Program-made: the position numbers and the translations under genes
Notes under the pieces: generated by a model
Databases searched by the model: none
Told to the model about the DNA's origin: nothing
What the model saw: only the letters and a program-made list of their open reading frames with translations
In this document: positions 1 to 15,700 of the stretch, one piece after another
Position numbering within the stretch: position 1 is the first letter of the stretch
How the letters are laid out: every line of letters begins with the position of its first letter
NCBI GenBank assembly: GCA_036563615.1
Contig: DATCMB010000006.1
Location: 566,149 to 630,148 of the forward strand
DNA length: 64,000 bases
DNA from: Candidatus Binatia bacterium
Lineage (GTDB): Bacteria > Desulfobacterota > Binatia > UBA12015
Reading direction: 5' to 3'

Positions 1-755
1 TCCTCGGGCTCGCGGTGGACGGCGGTGAAGTCCTCCGGCGTCTCGTCGATCCGGAACTCGGACTCCGGGAGACGCGCCGTCTCCACCGCGCCGTCCGGAC
101 CGAAGCGGATCTCCTCGACCTCCGTCGCGCGCCAGCCGTCGCCGGTCCAGGTCGCGACCGGCACCTCGACGATCCTACGCAGCTCGAACGAGGGGTCGAA
201 CTCGTAGCGCGTCAAGCCGTAGATCTCGTTGCGGTTGGCGTCGTAGCGGTCGATGTTCGTGAAGCCGTTCGAGCCGTGGTACCAGATCTCGGCCTCGTTG
301 AAGTGGCCGCGGAATTTCTTGTTCTTGATCTGGACACGGTCGACGTAGTGAGCCTGCATCGACGCCCCGGGCACGACGTACTCGCTCCACGCGAGCGTGA
401 GCAGGGAGATCACGAGACAGGCCATCACGAGCGGTCCGCCGATCTGCCACAGGCTCACGCCGCACGAGCGCATCGCCATGAGCTCGCTGCGTCGTGCGAG
501 GTTGCCGAGGCTCAGCAGCATCCCGGCGAGCACGGCGACCGGCGTCATCTGCGTGAGGATCAGCGGGATCTTGAGGACGAAGTACAGGATGATGAGCCGC
601 GTCGGCGCGTTGTGGCTGAGAAAGCCGGGGAAGCGCTCGAAGAAGTCGACGCACAGGTAGAGCCCGACGAAGGCCGCGAGGCACAGCGAGAACGCGCGTC
701 CGAACTCCCGCAGCAGATAGCGGGAAATGGTGGGCAGCCAGGCGGAGCCGAACAT
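1..755 (-). CDS. lptG: LPS export permease LptG (C-terminus cut by window edge)
   Basis: Inner-membrane permease of the LptB2FG ABC transporter, which extracts lipopolysaccharide and passes it to the periplasmic bridge. About 251 N-terminal residues are present; the family is about 360 long, so the C-terminal membrane helices lie outside the window. Visible are an N-terminal helix (LCLAAFVGLYLCVDFF), further hydrophobic helices, and the family loop LGNLARRSELMAMRSCGVS. A soluble periplasmic segment follows. The ATG at 755-753 shares its A with the TGA stop of lptF (TGATG), so the two genes are translationally coupled in the usual lptF-lptG order. Identity rests on family pattern and on the neighbouring lptF. 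Confidence 0.88.
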   Translation of the reverse strand, partial: MFGSAWLPTISRYLLREFGRAFSLCLAAFVGLYLCVDFFERFPGFLSHNAPTRLIILYFVLKIPLILTQMTPVAVLAGMLLSLGNLARRSELMAMRSCGVSLWQIGGPLVMACLVISLLTLAWSEYVVPGASMQAHYVDRVQIKNKKFRGHFNEAEIWYHGSNGFTNIDRYDANRNEIYGLTRYEFDPSFELRRIVEVPVATWTGDGWRATEVEEIRFGPDGAVETARLPESEFRIDETPEDFTAVHREPE

Positions 756-1942
756 CAGCCTGCTCGCCGGAGCGCGGTCGCGAGCCGACCGACGGCCGCG
801 TCGGTGAAGCGTGCGAAGAAGCCCTCCGCGGGGCCGCTCAGCTCCTGCGCCTGGCGGACGAAGAGCACGACGCCGATCACCGCGAGCACGATGTTCGGCG
901 TCCACAGCGCGAGCCGGATCGGCGCCTTGCCCTGCGTGCCGAGGGTCTCCGCAGCGGACAGCATGAGATAGTACGCGAGGATGATGACGAGGCTCACGGC
1001 GAGCCCGCGCGAGCGCACGGCGCGCACCGGCTGCAGTCCGAGCGGGACGCCGATCACGGCGAAGACGAGCGCCGCGAACGGGATCGAGAAGCGGCGCGCG
1101 AGCTCGACGCGCTCGGCGCGCGCCGGCTGACCCTCGGACTGCAGCGTCGTGATGCGCTCGCGCAGCTCCGCGAGCGGCAGCTCGCTGGGCTCACGCTCGC
1201 GCATCTCGAGCCGCCCGAGCGCCTCGTTGAGGTCGAGGCTCACGTCGTACGTCGTGAAGTCGGTCTTGTGGTAGCCCCTCTCGCTGGCGCGGCTGGTGAA
1301 GATGACGCCGTCGAAGAGGCGCAGGTTCACCGAGCGATTGTCCTCGTCGGCGATCAGCACGCCGCGCTTCGCGACCACGGTGTTCTCTTCGCCGGCCTGG
1401 CGCCGGTCGGAGATCAGGATCCGCTCGAGGTAGTTCCCGGGCGGCTCGATCTCCTCGACGTAGATCATCAGGCCTTTGAACTCGTCGTTGAAGACGTGCT
1501 CCTTGAGGCCGACCGTCGCCCGCGTTCGGGCGAGGTCGAAGATCGCGCTCTTGAGCGCGGAGTTGCCCCACGGGCGGGCATACATCGAGAGGAAGAGCGA
1601 CAGGATGAACACCAGCACGGCGAACACCCCGATCGGCGCCGCGATCTGGTATAGGCTGAGCCCGGCGGCCTTCATCGCGGTGATCTCGCTGTCGGCCGAG
1701 AGCCGCCCGCAGGCCAGCAGGCAGGCGAGCAGCAGCGCCATCGGCACCGTGACCTCGAGGAAGGCGGGCAGGATGTACGAGAACACACGCAGGATTTCGA
1801 GCGCGGGAACCCCCCGGTTCACCACCATCTCGACCAGCTTCATGATGCGTGCGATCAGCAGGATGAATGTGAAGAGGGCGAGGCCGGCGGCGAACGGCGC
1901 GAGTACCTGCAGAAAGATGTAACGGTGAAGCGTGCGCCCCAT
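755..1942 (-). CDS. lptF: LPS export permease LptF (YjgP/YjgQ family)
   Basis: Partner permease of LptG in the lipopolysaccharide extractor LptB2FG. The protein has 395 residues, slightly longer than the E. coli protein. It has the expected layout: three N-terminal helices (first about residues 8-30), the loop ACGRLSADSEITAMKAAGLS, a central beta-jellyroll periplasmic domain (about 125-275), and three C-terminal helices (about 285-375). The start ATG at 1942 gives a normal LptF N-terminus (GRTLHRYIFLQVLAPF). Only 15 bases separate this start from the proposed start of the divergent methyltransferase gene. No Shine-Dalgarno sequence is visible, and the best promoter predicts a very short 5' leader. 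Confidence 0.93.
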   Translation of the reverse strand: MGRTLHRYIFLQVLAPFAAGLALFTFILLIARIMKLVEMVVNRGVPALEILRVFSYILPAFLEVTVPMALLLACLLACGRLSADSEITAMKAAGLSLYQIAAPIGVFAVLVFILSLFLSMYARPWGNSALKSAIFDLARTRATVGLKEHVFNDEFKGLMIYVEEIEPPGNYLERILISDRRQAGEENTVVAKRGVLIADEDNRSVNLRLFDGVIFTSRASERGYHKTDFTTYDVSLDLNEALGRLEMREREPSELPLAELRERITTLQSEGQPARAERVELARRFSIPFAALVFAVIGVPLGLQPVRAVRSRGLAVSLVIILAYYLMLSAAETLGTQGKAPIRLALWTPNIVLAVIGVVLFVRQAQELSGPAEGFFARFTDAAVGRLATALRRAG

Positions 1943-1957
1943 CGACCCGGAAGGGCG

Positions 1958-1986
1958 ATGCTACCCGACGCCCCTAGTGGTGTAAA
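1958..1986 (-). promoter_or_regulatory. Candidate sigma70 promoter for lptF-lptG
   Basis: Read on the - strand: TTTACA (1986-1981), a 17-base spacer, then TAGCAT (1963-1958). That matches the -35 consensus at 5 of 6 positions and the -10 at 4 of 6, with ideal spacing. Transcription would begin near 1951, leaving only about 9 bases before the lptF ATG. The box pair lies over the first codons of the divergent methyltransferase gene. This is a pattern call only. Confidence 0.45.
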
Positions 1987-2731
1987 ACTTGACGCTCGGC
2001 GCGGTGATGCGCGTGGCCGCTACGTCGCGCCGGGCACGCACGCGGCGCTCGCCTTCATCGAGTCGCGTCCCCGGGACGTCGAGCGGGTGCTGCTCGCGGG
2101 CGATGCGAGCGCGGATCTGATTCGCCGCATCGGGCGCGCGGGGGTCGCGACCGAGCAGGTCGAGCGGTCGGTGCTCGAGCGTGCCGCGGGCGGCGTGCCG
2201 CACCAGGGGATCGTGGCGCTCGGACGGGCCCCCGCCGGTATCCCGCTCGAAGCCCTGATCGAAGAGCGTCCCGACCTCGTGCTGGTGCTCGACGAGGTGA
2301 CCGATCCGCGCAACGTCGGCGCGATCTTGCGCTCGGCCGAGGCGGCGGGGGCGGGCGGCGTGCTGCTGGCCCGCGACCGCGCCCCGCACCTGTCGCCCGC
2401 GCTGGTCAAGGCGGCGGCCGGGGCGGTCGAGTGGCTGCGCCTGGTCCGCGTGGTGAACGTGGCGCGGGCGGTCGACGCGCTGCGGGACGCCGGCTACTGG
2501 ACGATCGGCCTCGCCGGCGAGGCCGAGGTGGACCTGTTCTCGCCGGGCGCGGTGCCCGGGCTGCCGGTCGCGCTGGTGGTGGGATCGGAGGGCGAAGGGA
2601 TCCGGCCGCTGGTCCGCCGGTCCTGCCATCGGTTGGTGCGCATCCCGATGCGCGGGCGCGTGGAGTCGCTCAACGTGTCGGTCGCCGCCGCCGTCGCGCT
2701 GTTCGAGATCCGGCGTGCCCACCCCGACTGA
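1958..2731 (+). CDS. rlmB: TrmH/SpoU-family RNA 2'-O-methyltransferase (RlmB-like)
   Basis: SAM-dependent ribose 2'-O-methyltransferase of the SPOUT class. RlmB methylates G2251 of 23S rRNA; related enzymes modify tRNA, so the substrate is inferred. From the ATG at 1958 it has 257 residues, the usual RlmB length. An N-terminal L30e-like substrate domain (PGTHAALAFIESRP, about 25-38; PHQG 81-84) precedes the knotted domain, which carries all three motifs: DEVTDPRNVGAILRSAEAAG (112-131), VVGSEGEGI (207-215) and IPMRGRVESLNVS (229-241). A GTG at 1925 would add 11 residues but overlaps lptF. It is divergent from lptFG and precedes the tRNA cluster. Confidence 0.85.
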   Translation: MLPDAPSGVKLDARRGDARGRYVAPGTHAALAFIESRPRDVERVLLAGDASADLIRRIGRAGVATEQVERSVLERAAGGVPHQGIVALGRAPAGIPLEALIEERPDLVLVLDEVTDPRNVGAILRSAEAAGAGGVLLARDRAPHLSPALVKAAAGAVEWLRLVRVVNVARAVDALRDAGYWTIGLAGEAEVDLFSPGAVPGLPVALVVGSEGEGIRPLVRRSCHRLVRIPMRGRVESLNVSVAAAVALFEIRRAHPD

Positions 2732-2765
2732 CCGATCGGTAAGGGTCTCGAGGGCAGCCCCGAAC

Positions 2766-2795
2766 TTGACACTGGCTTTGGCGCGATGGTAGAAA
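2766..2795 (+). promoter_or_regulatory. Candidate sigma70 promoter for the tRNA-rpmG-secE-nusG run
   Basis: A consensus TTGACA at 2766-2771 is followed after 18 bases by TAGAAA (2790-2795, 4 of 6 to TATAAT). Initiation would fall near 2802, about 115 bases before the first tRNA. The rest of the 186-base gap between the methyltransferase gene and the first tRNA holds no other recognisable feature. The perfect -35 box in a high-G+C background is the main support. Confidence 0.5.
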
Positions 2796-2917
2796 CGCCG
2801 GTTATCTCATTTTTCGGGGAACCGTGCCAGCGGGGGGCGGGGCTTCGCGACTCGCCGGATGGAAAATCATTTCGAGAAATCAATGCTTTAGACGTCGAGC
2901 GCCAAGTCCCGACCCGG

Positions 2918-2989
2918 GCCGATGTAGCTCAATGGTAGAGCAACTGATTTGTAATCAGTAGGTTGTCGGTTCGAGTCCGATCATCGGCT
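2918..2989 (+). tRNA. tRNA-Thr (anticodon TGT)
   Basis: The cloverleaf is complete: acceptor GCCGATG pairs with CATCGGC, the D arm is GCTCAATGGTAGAGC, and the anticodon stem ACTGA/TCAGT encloses loop TTTGTAA (anticodon TGT, 2950-2952). The T arm is GTCGG-TTCGAGT-CCGAT, with discriminator T. CCA is not encoded. It reads ACA and is the first of four clustered tRNAs. Confidence 0.96.
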
Positions 2990-3011
2990 GGCCGTTCGGT
3001 TTCGCGTCTGG

Positions 3012-3094
3012 GGAGAGGTACCCAAGTGGCCAACGGGAGCAGACTGTAAATCTGCCGGCGAACGCCTTCGGAGGTTCGAATCCTCCCCTCTCCA
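3012..3094 (+). tRNA. tRNA-Tyr (anticodon GTA)
   Basis: Class II tRNA of 83 bases with a long variable arm. Acceptor GGAGAGG pairs with CCTCTCC. The anticodon stem GCAGA/TCTGC encloses CTGTAAA (anticodon GTA at 3046-3048). The T arm is GGAGG-TTCGAAT-CCTCC, with discriminator A. It lies 22 bases after tRNA-Thr(TGT). Confidence 0.96.
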
Positions 3095-3144
3095 TAGGAG
3101 CGGATCTCTGGATCGAGCGCGAAATGCTCGGCCCGGGCCGGGGT

Positions 3145-3219
3145 CGGAAGCGAGAACGACACGAGCAGCGAGAACGAGAGAAGAACGGAAGCAAAGGACA
3201 GCGAGGAACAAGCAGAGAG
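3145..3219 (+). other. T-free, purine-rich spacer between tRNA-Tyr and tRNA-Gly
   Basis: Across these 75 bases the + strand has no T. It is dominated by A and G and carries the direct repeat AGCGAGAACGA at 3149-3159 and 3167-3177. No gene, hairpin or tRNA is visible in it. The transcript would be U-free and poorly structured. Confidence 0.8.
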
Positions 3220-3231
3220 TCGGACGATCAG

Positions 3232-3305
3232 GCGGGAGTAGCTCAGCTGGTTAGAGCACGAGCCTTCCAAGCTCGGGGTCGCGGGTTCGAATCCCGTTTC
3301 CCGCT
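3232..3305 (+). tRNA. tRNA-Gly (anticodon TCC)
   Basis: Acceptor GCGGGAG pairs with TTCCCGC with one G:U at the base. The anticodon stem CGAGC/GCTCG encloses CTTCCAA (anticodon TCC). The T arm is GCGGG-TTCGAAT-CCCGT with a terminal G:U pair, and the discriminator is T. It reads GGA and GGG. It is third in the Thr-Tyr-Gly-Thr cluster. Confidence 0.96.
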
Positions 3306-3381
3306 CTCGATGCCGCAAGCAGTTTCGCGGCAATCAACAAGGCGGAAAGACCGCGAGGTGTCGTTCCGACGCAGCGAACAG

Positions 3382-3454
3382 GCCCAGGTAGCTCAGTCGG
3401 CAGAGCACGTCCTTGGTAAGGACGAGGTCGGCGGTTCGATCCCGCTCCTGGGCT
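3382..3454 (+). tRNA. tRNA-Thr (anticodon GGT)
   Basis: Acceptor GCCCAGG pairs with CCTGGGC. The anticodon stem CGTCC/GGACG encloses TTGGTAA (anticodon GGT). A TTCGATC T loop is present, with discriminator T. It reads ACC and ACU and complements tRNA-Thr(TGT). It sits 20 bases before rpmG, where many proteobacteria have tufB. Confidence 0.96.
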
Positions 3455-3474
3455 CGTCGGAAAGGTAGGCGGCG

Positions 3475-3627
3475 ATGAGAGATCTGGTTGGACTCGCGTG
3501 CGACGAATGCAAGCGGAAGAACTACACGACGACGCGCAACAAGAAGCGCACCACGGAGAAGCTCTCCATCCAGAAGTACTGCCCGGCCTGCCGGGGCCAT
3601 CGGCTCCATAAGGAGGTCAAGGTCTGA
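3475..3627 (+). CDS. rpmG: Large-subunit ribosomal protein bL33, zinc-binding form
   Basis: A 50-residue protein of normal L33 length that binds 23S rRNA near the E site. Two CxxC pairs (C9/C12 in CDEC and C36/C39 in CPAC) mark the zinc-binding (C+) version. The central NKKRTTEKLSIQKYC is typical of the family. It lies between tRNA-Thr(GGT) and tRNA-Trp, upstream of secE-nusG, and is probably cotranscribed with them. The ATG at 3475 follows a purine-rich GGCGGCG region. Confidence 0.95.
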   Translation: MRDLVGLACDECKRKNYTTTRNKKRTTEKLSIQKYCPACRGHRLHKEVKV

Positions 3628-3712
3628 TCGTTGCGCCGCGGCGCTCCGGTGCGCGCGTCGCTGCCGTGACGTGCCGGGACGACGGGCGGCCTTCGGCGTC
3701 ACTGCCCCGCGG

Positions 3713-3787
3713 GGGTCAGTAGCTCGAATTGGTTAGAGCACCGGACTCCAAATCCGGGGGTTGCAGGTTCGAATCCTGCCTGGCCCG
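3713..3787 (+). tRNA. tRNA-Trp (anticodon CCA)
   Basis: Acceptor GGGTCAG pairs with CTGGCCC (one T:G pair). The anticodon stem CCGGA/TCCGG encloses CTCCAAA (anticodon CCA). The T arm is GCAGG-TTCGAAT-CCTGC, with discriminator G. Placement of tRNA-Trp just before secE-nusG is a widespread bacterial arrangement. Confidence 0.96.
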
Positions 3788-3903
3788 TCAAGGCGGTCGG
3801 CGAGCGCGGCGCCGCGACCGACGCGACAATCACCACGAGCGGACGAACGAACTCGGCACATTCATAAGGGACACGCGAGCGGCGGGAGCGACGCAAGGCG
3901 CAC

Positions 3904-4161
3904 ATGGCAATGGAGCAGCAATCCGGAGGCAAGCAGCCTCAGCAAGGCGGACTGGGACAGATCACCACCGTCGTCCCGCGGTCGATCGAGTTCGTCAAGG
4001 AGGCGTGGCAGGAGCTCAAGAAGGTCCACTGGCCGACGCGTAAGGAAACCTACTCCGCGACGGTGATCGTCATCGTCGCGGTCGTGATCGTGGCCACGTT
4101 CCTCGGGCTCGTCGACTTCGCCCTCTCGTTCGCGATGCAATACATCATGGGTCAGGAATGA
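3904..4161 (+). CDS. secE: Protein translocase subunit SecE (single-span type)
   Basis: Essential clamp subunit of the SecYEG protein-export channel. At 85 residues it is the short single-span form found outside Enterobacteria. The conserved cytoplasmic amphipathic helix and hinge FVKEAWQELKKVHWPTRKE (about 30-48) leads into one hydrophobic span (about 51-75). The N-terminus is rich in Gln and Gly (QQSGGKQPQQGG). Its stop overlaps the nusG start (ATGA), the standard secE-nusG pair. Confidence 0.96.
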   Translation: MAMEQQSGGKQPQQGGLGQITTVVPRSIEFVKEAWQELKKVHWPTRKETYSATVIVIVAVVIVATFLGLVDFALSFAMQYIMGQE

Positions 4162-4811
4162 GCGAGACGAAGGCTGCCGCAGGCGACCTGACTCCGCGCT
4201 GGTACGTCGTCCACACCTACTCGGGTTACGAGGCCAAGGTGAAGGCGTCGCTCGACGAGCGTCGCCGGGGCGAGCTGGCGAAGAAGAAGGCAGATCTCGC
4301 CGCGCTCGAAGCGAAGTCCGACAAGACGGACAAGGATCTTGCGGCGATCGCGGACCTGAAGCGCGCGATCGAGCAGCTCGAGTCCTTCCGTGAGGTGCTC
4401 GTCCCGTCCGAGAAAGTCGTCGAGCTCGTCAAGGGTCAGCGACGGACGTCGACCAGGAAGTTCTTTCCGGGCTACATCCTGGTCAATATCGGCATCCTCG
4501 GCGACTACATCAAAGGTTTCATCAAGTCGACGCCGCGGGTGACCGGCTTCGTCGGTGGCACGGACGATCCGCCTGCGATCAGCGAGGCCGAGGTCCGCGA
4601 GATCACGCAGCAGATGGAAGAGGGCGCCGTCAAGCCCAAGGTCCTGTTCGAGGCTGGCGAGAGCGTCAAGGTCATCGACGGACCGTTCCAGGACTTCAAC
4701 GGCGTCGTCGAAGAGGTCAAGCCCGACAAGGGCAAGCTGCGGGTGCTGATCAGCATCTTCGGCCGCGCGACGCCCGTCGAGCTCGACTTCATCCAGGTCG
4801 AGAAGGCTTAG
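4158..4811 (+). CDS. nusG: Transcription elongation/antitermination factor NusG with an NGN-domain insertion
   Basis: Binds RNA polymerase at the beta' clamp and links it to Rho or the ribosome. It has 217 residues against about 180 in E. coli. The NGN domain starts [12 protein letters not shown] (14-25) and resumes at [13 protein letters not shown] (78-90) and [10 protein letters not shown] (101-110). The KOW domain ends [18 protein letters not shown]. The extra length is a charged Lys/Glu/Ala-rich helix-like insert (about 33-76, roughly 32 residues longer than the E. coli segment) with coiled-coil character ([13 protein letters not shown]). Coupled to secE by ATGA and followed by rplK. Confidence 0.95.
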   Translation: MSETKAAAGDLTPRWYVVHTYSGYEAKVKASLDERRRGELAKKKADLAALEAKSDKTDKDLAAIADLKRAIEQLESFREVLVPSEKVVELVKGQRRTSTRKFFPGYILVNIGILGDYIKGFIKSTPRVTGFVGGTDDPPAISEAEVREITQQMEEGAVKPKVLFEAGESVKVIDGPFQDFNGVVEEVKPDKGKLRVLISIFGRATPVELDFIQVEKA

Positions 4812-4821
4812 GGGAGGCGTC

Positions 4822-5247
4822 GTGGCAAAGAAGGTTATCGCCGAGGTCAAGCTCCAGATTCCCGCCGGCGGGGCGAACCCGAGCCCGCCGGTCGGTCCGG
4901 CGCTCGGCCAGCGCGGCGTTAACATCATGGAGTTCTGCAAGGCGTTCAACGCGCAGACCCAGGCTCAGGCCGGGCTCATCATCCCGGTCATCATCACGGT
5001 CTACGCGGACCGCTCCTTCACGTTCGTCACCAAGACGCCGCCCGCCGCGGTGCTGCTGAAGAAGGCGGCGGGCATCGAGAAGGGCTCGGGCGAGCCGCGC
5101 CGCAAGATGGTCGGCAAGGTGACCAGGGAGCAGGTGCGCGACATCGCGAAGCTCAAGATGCCCGATCTGGCGGTGAACTCGCTCGAAGCGGCCGAGCGCA
5201 CCATCGCCGGCACCGCGCGCTCGATCGGGCTCGAGATCGTGGACTGA
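4822..5247 (+). CDS. rplK: Large-subunit ribosomal protein uL11
   Basis: Stalk-base protein that binds 23S rRNA helices 43-44 with L10 and affects factor-dependent GTP hydrolysis and stringent-response signalling. Its 141 residues are the usual length. The N-terminal domain has the proline-rich [20 protein letters not shown] (15-34). The C-terminal domain is the rRNA-binding part (about 72-140). The GTG at 4822 follows the nusG stop by 10 bases with GGGAGG upstream. It heads rplKAJL. Confidence 0.97.
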   Translation: MAKKVIAEVKLQIPAGGANPSPPVGPALGQRGVNIMEFCKAFNAQTQAQAGLIIPVIITVYADRSFTFVTKTPPAAVLLKKAAGIEKGSGEPRRKMVGKVTREQVRDIAKLKMPDLAVNSLEAAERTIAGTARSIGLEIVD

Positions 5248-5249
5248 TC

Positions 5250-5957
5250 ATGGCGAAGAAGCACAGCAAGAGGCACCGGAACGCCGTCGCGAAGGTCGAC
5301 CGCGAGAAGCGCTACGCGCTCGCGGACGCGCTGAAGCTCGCGCTCGAGACCGACCCCGCCAAGTTCGACGAGACGGTCGAGCTCGCGGTGCGGCTCGGCG
5401 TCGACCCGCGTCAAGCAGATCAGAACGTCCGCGGTACGACGCAGCTGCCGCACGGCACCGGCAAGACGGTTCGCGTGCTGGTGTTCGCGAAGGGCGAGAA
5501 GGCGCGTGAGGCGCAGGAGGCGGGCGCCGATTACGTCGGCGCCGACGATCTCGCCGCCAAGATCACCAACGAGAACTGGCTCGAGTTCGACAGCGCGATC
5601 GCGACCCCCGACATGATGGGCGTGGTCGGCAAGCTCGGTAAGGTGCTCGGTCCGCGCGGCCTGATGCCGAACCCGAAGGTCGGCACGGTGACCATGGACG
5701 TCGCGAAGGCGGTCCGCGACATCAAGGCCGGTAAGGTCGAGTACCGCGTCGAGAAGGCCGGCATCGTGCACGTGCCGATCGGCAAGCGCTCCTTCGGCGC
5801 GGAGAAGCTGCTCGACAACGCGAACGCCGTGCTCGAGAGCCTGATCCGCGCCAAGCCGGCGGCGGCGAAGGGCACGTACCTGCGCTCGATCGCGGTGTCG
5901 ACGACGATGGGGCCCGGGATCAAGGTCGACCCGCTGAGCACCAAGGTAGCCGCCTGA
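5250..5957 (+). CDS. rplA: Large-subunit ribosomal protein uL1
   Basis: L1-stalk protein controlling E-site tRNA release. In many bacteria it also represses its own operon by binding the rplK leader. It has 235 residues, normal length. Family signatures include the [20 protein letters not shown] segment (50-69) and the [14 protein letters not shown] loop (about 129-142). It begins 2 bases after the rplK stop, so the pair is probably translationally coupled. Confidence 0.97.
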   Translation: MAKKHSKRHRNAVAKVDREKRYALADALKLALETDPAKFDETVELAVRLGVDPRQADQNVRGTTQLPHGTGKTVRVLVFAKGEKAREAQEAGADYVGADDLAAKITNENWLEFDSAIATPDMMGVVGKLGKVLGPRGLMPNPKVGTVTMDVAKAVRDIKAGKVEYRVEKAGIVHVPIGKRSFGAEKLLDNANAVLESLIRAKPAAAKGTYLRSIAVSTTMGPGIKVDPLSTKVAA

Positions 5958-5976
5958 ACACGAGGGCCACGAAGCC

Positions 5977-6504
5977 GTGATCTCGCAAAGCAAACCAGAA
6001 ATCGTAAAGAGCCTGAAGGAGCGCCTCGAGCGCGCTTCGGTCGCGGTCCTCACCGAGCCGCGCGGTCTGACGGTCTCGCAGGTCACCAAGCTGCGGACCA
6101 AGATCCGCGAGCTCTCGGGCGAGTACAAGGTCGCGAAGAACACCCTCGCGATCCGCGCGGTGCAGGGCACCTCGTTCGAGGGGCTCGCGCCGCTGCTCGA
6201 AGGCCCGACCGCGCTCGTGTTCGGCTACGGCGACCCGATCGCCGTCATCAAGGAGATCGTCGAATACTCCGGGCAGAACGCGGAGAAGCTGTCGGTCAAG
6301 GGCGCCGTCCTCGACGGACAGCTCTTCGCGCGCGACGACGTGGCCGCGCTGGCGAAGCTCGCCGGCAAGGACCAGCTCCGGGCGCAGCTGCTCGGCGTCC
6401 TCCTGGCGCCGGCGAGCAAGCTCGTCCGGACGCTCAATGAGCCCGGTGCGGCGCTCGCCCGTTTGCTGGCGGCCCGCGCAGAGAAGGGAGCGCCCGCGGA
6501 GTGA
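5977..6504 (+). CDS. rplJ: Large-subunit ribosomal protein uL10
   Basis: Stalk protein whose C-terminal helix anchors L7/L12 dimers. It has 175 residues with a GTG start at 5977. The N-terminal domain is typical ([20 protein letters not shown], then [12 protein letters not shown]). The C-terminal helix ([20 protein letters not shown], then RLLAARAEK) is the L12-binding region. Only 19 bases separate it from rplA, so there is little room for the separate rplJ leader that E. coli uses for autoregulation. Confidence 0.96.
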   Translation: MISQSKPEIVKSLKERLERASVAVLTEPRGLTVSQVTKLRTKIRELSGEYKVAKNTLAIRAVQGTSFEGLAPLLEGPTALVFGYGDPIAVIKEIVEYSGQNAEKLSVKGAVLDGQLFARDDVAALAKLAGKDQLRAQLLGVLLAPASKLVRTLNEPGAALARLLAARAEKGAPAE

Positions 6505-6569
6505 CCGCGTAGGCTTGGCGACACGACGGCGGGGCGGCGGACGCTCCCGCTCAGTTTCGAGGAGAAGGT

Positions 6570-6968
6570 ATGGCCATCACGGCAGAAAAGATGAACGAGC
6601 TCATTGACACCCTCTCGGGGTTGACCATCCTGGAGGTATCCCAGCTGGTCAAGTCGCTCGAGGAGAAGTGGGGCGTGTCGGCGGCGGCCCCGGTCGCCGT
6701 CGCTGCGGTCGGCGGCGCTGCTGCCGCGCCGGGCGCTGCGGCCCCTGCCGCGGAGAAGGAGGAGTTCAACGTCATCCTCAAGTCCGCGGGTGACAAGAAG
6801 ATCCAGGTCATCAAGGTCGTCCGCGAGCTCACGGGCCTGGGCCTGAAGGAGGCCAAGGACCTCGTCGACGGCGCGCCGAAGACCGTGAAGGAAGGCGTGG
6901 CGAAGGCCGAGGCCGAGGACATGAAGAAGAAGCTCGAGGAGGCGGGCGGCACTGTCGAGCTGCAGTAG
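6570..6968 (+). CDS. rplL: Large-subunit ribosomal protein bL12 (L7/L12)
   Basis: Multicopy stalk protein that recruits translation GTPases. Its 132 residues contain an N-terminal dimerisation domain (1-32), an Ala/Gly/Pro-rich hinge (about 37-62), and the C-terminal factor-binding domain with the conserved [18 protein letters not shown] (about 88-105). The start is preceded by the very strong site GAGGAGAAGG, which fits the need for several copies per ribosome. A factor-independent terminator lies 48 bases after the stop. Confidence 0.97.
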   Translation: MAITAEKMNELIDTLSGLTILEVSQLVKSLEEKWGVSAAAPVAVAAVGGAAAAPGAAAPAAEKEEFNVILKSAGDKKIQVIKVVRELTGLGLKEAKDLVDGAPKTVKEGVAKAEAEDMKKKLEEAGGTVELQ

Positions 6969-7016
6969 CCTCCGCGCGCCGTCAGGTGCGCAACACAGAT
7001 TTCGTTCAAATGAAGC

Positions 7017-7048
7017 CACGAGGCCCGACGGGCCTCGTGTGCCTTTTT
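7017..7048 (+). terminator. Factor-independent terminator/attenuator between rplL and rpoB
   Basis: CACGAGGCCC (7017-7026), loop GAC, and GGGCCTCGTG (7030-7039) form a perfect 10-bp stem, followed by TGCC and TTTTT (7044-7048). E. coli has a partial attenuator at the same place, which lowers rpoBC expression relative to the stalk proteins. A similar role here is likely. Confidence 0.85.
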
Positions 7049-7223
7049 GCCAACAGCGTGACCCCTCGATCAGCAGTGCATCGATCGACCTGGTCACGAA
7101 GTGACGAGTCAGGGAATGGCGAGGGACGCGGGCTCGACCCGCGGCCCGAGGTCCACCGGGGGAGCCGGGACGCGGCGGCGTAGCGGCCGCGGCGGGCGCC
7201 CGACGGGGACAAAAGGGGCATAA
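7049..7223 (+). promoter_or_regulatory. Leader region of rpoB (no gene seen)
   Basis: This stretch of 175 bases between the attenuator and rpoB holds no open frame that looks real. A second perfect hairpin, CGCGGG-CTCGA-CCCGCG, lies at 7127-7143. The rpoB ATG follows an AAAAGGGG ribosome-binding sequence. I could not pick a convincing promoter. The role may be RNA processing or translational control of rpoB. Confidence 0.35.
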
Positions 7224-11354
<4,131 letters not shown>

Positions 11355-11434
11355 CGCGAACGCGGTCTAACGGCGACACATTGACGTCGACGGCGTGCGG
11401 TCACGCCGCACGCCGTCGGCGAGGATGAGAAGAA

Positions 11435-15648
<4,214 letters not shown>

Positions 15649-15652
<4 letters not shown>

Positions 15653-15677
15653 CAGCTAATTTCTAATTCCCTACAGT
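15649..15677 (+). promoter_or_regulatory. Sigma70-type promoter for the str-S10-spc-alpha run
   Basis: TTGACA (15649-15654), a 17-base spacer, then TACAGT (15672-15677, 4 of 6). The -35 box includes the rpoC stop codon TGA. The A+T-rich tract here (CTAATTTCTAATTCC) stands out from its surroundings. Initiation near 15684 would give a leader of about 165 bases before rpsL. Confidence 0.65.
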
Positions 15678-15700
15678 CCTCCGCTTTAGCGAATTTTTTC

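Noticed and set aside
2929..3333. Small - strand open frames across the tRNA genes (including one giving DSNLRRR-type peptides)
   Set aside because: These are translations of tRNA genes, a well-known source of false proteins.
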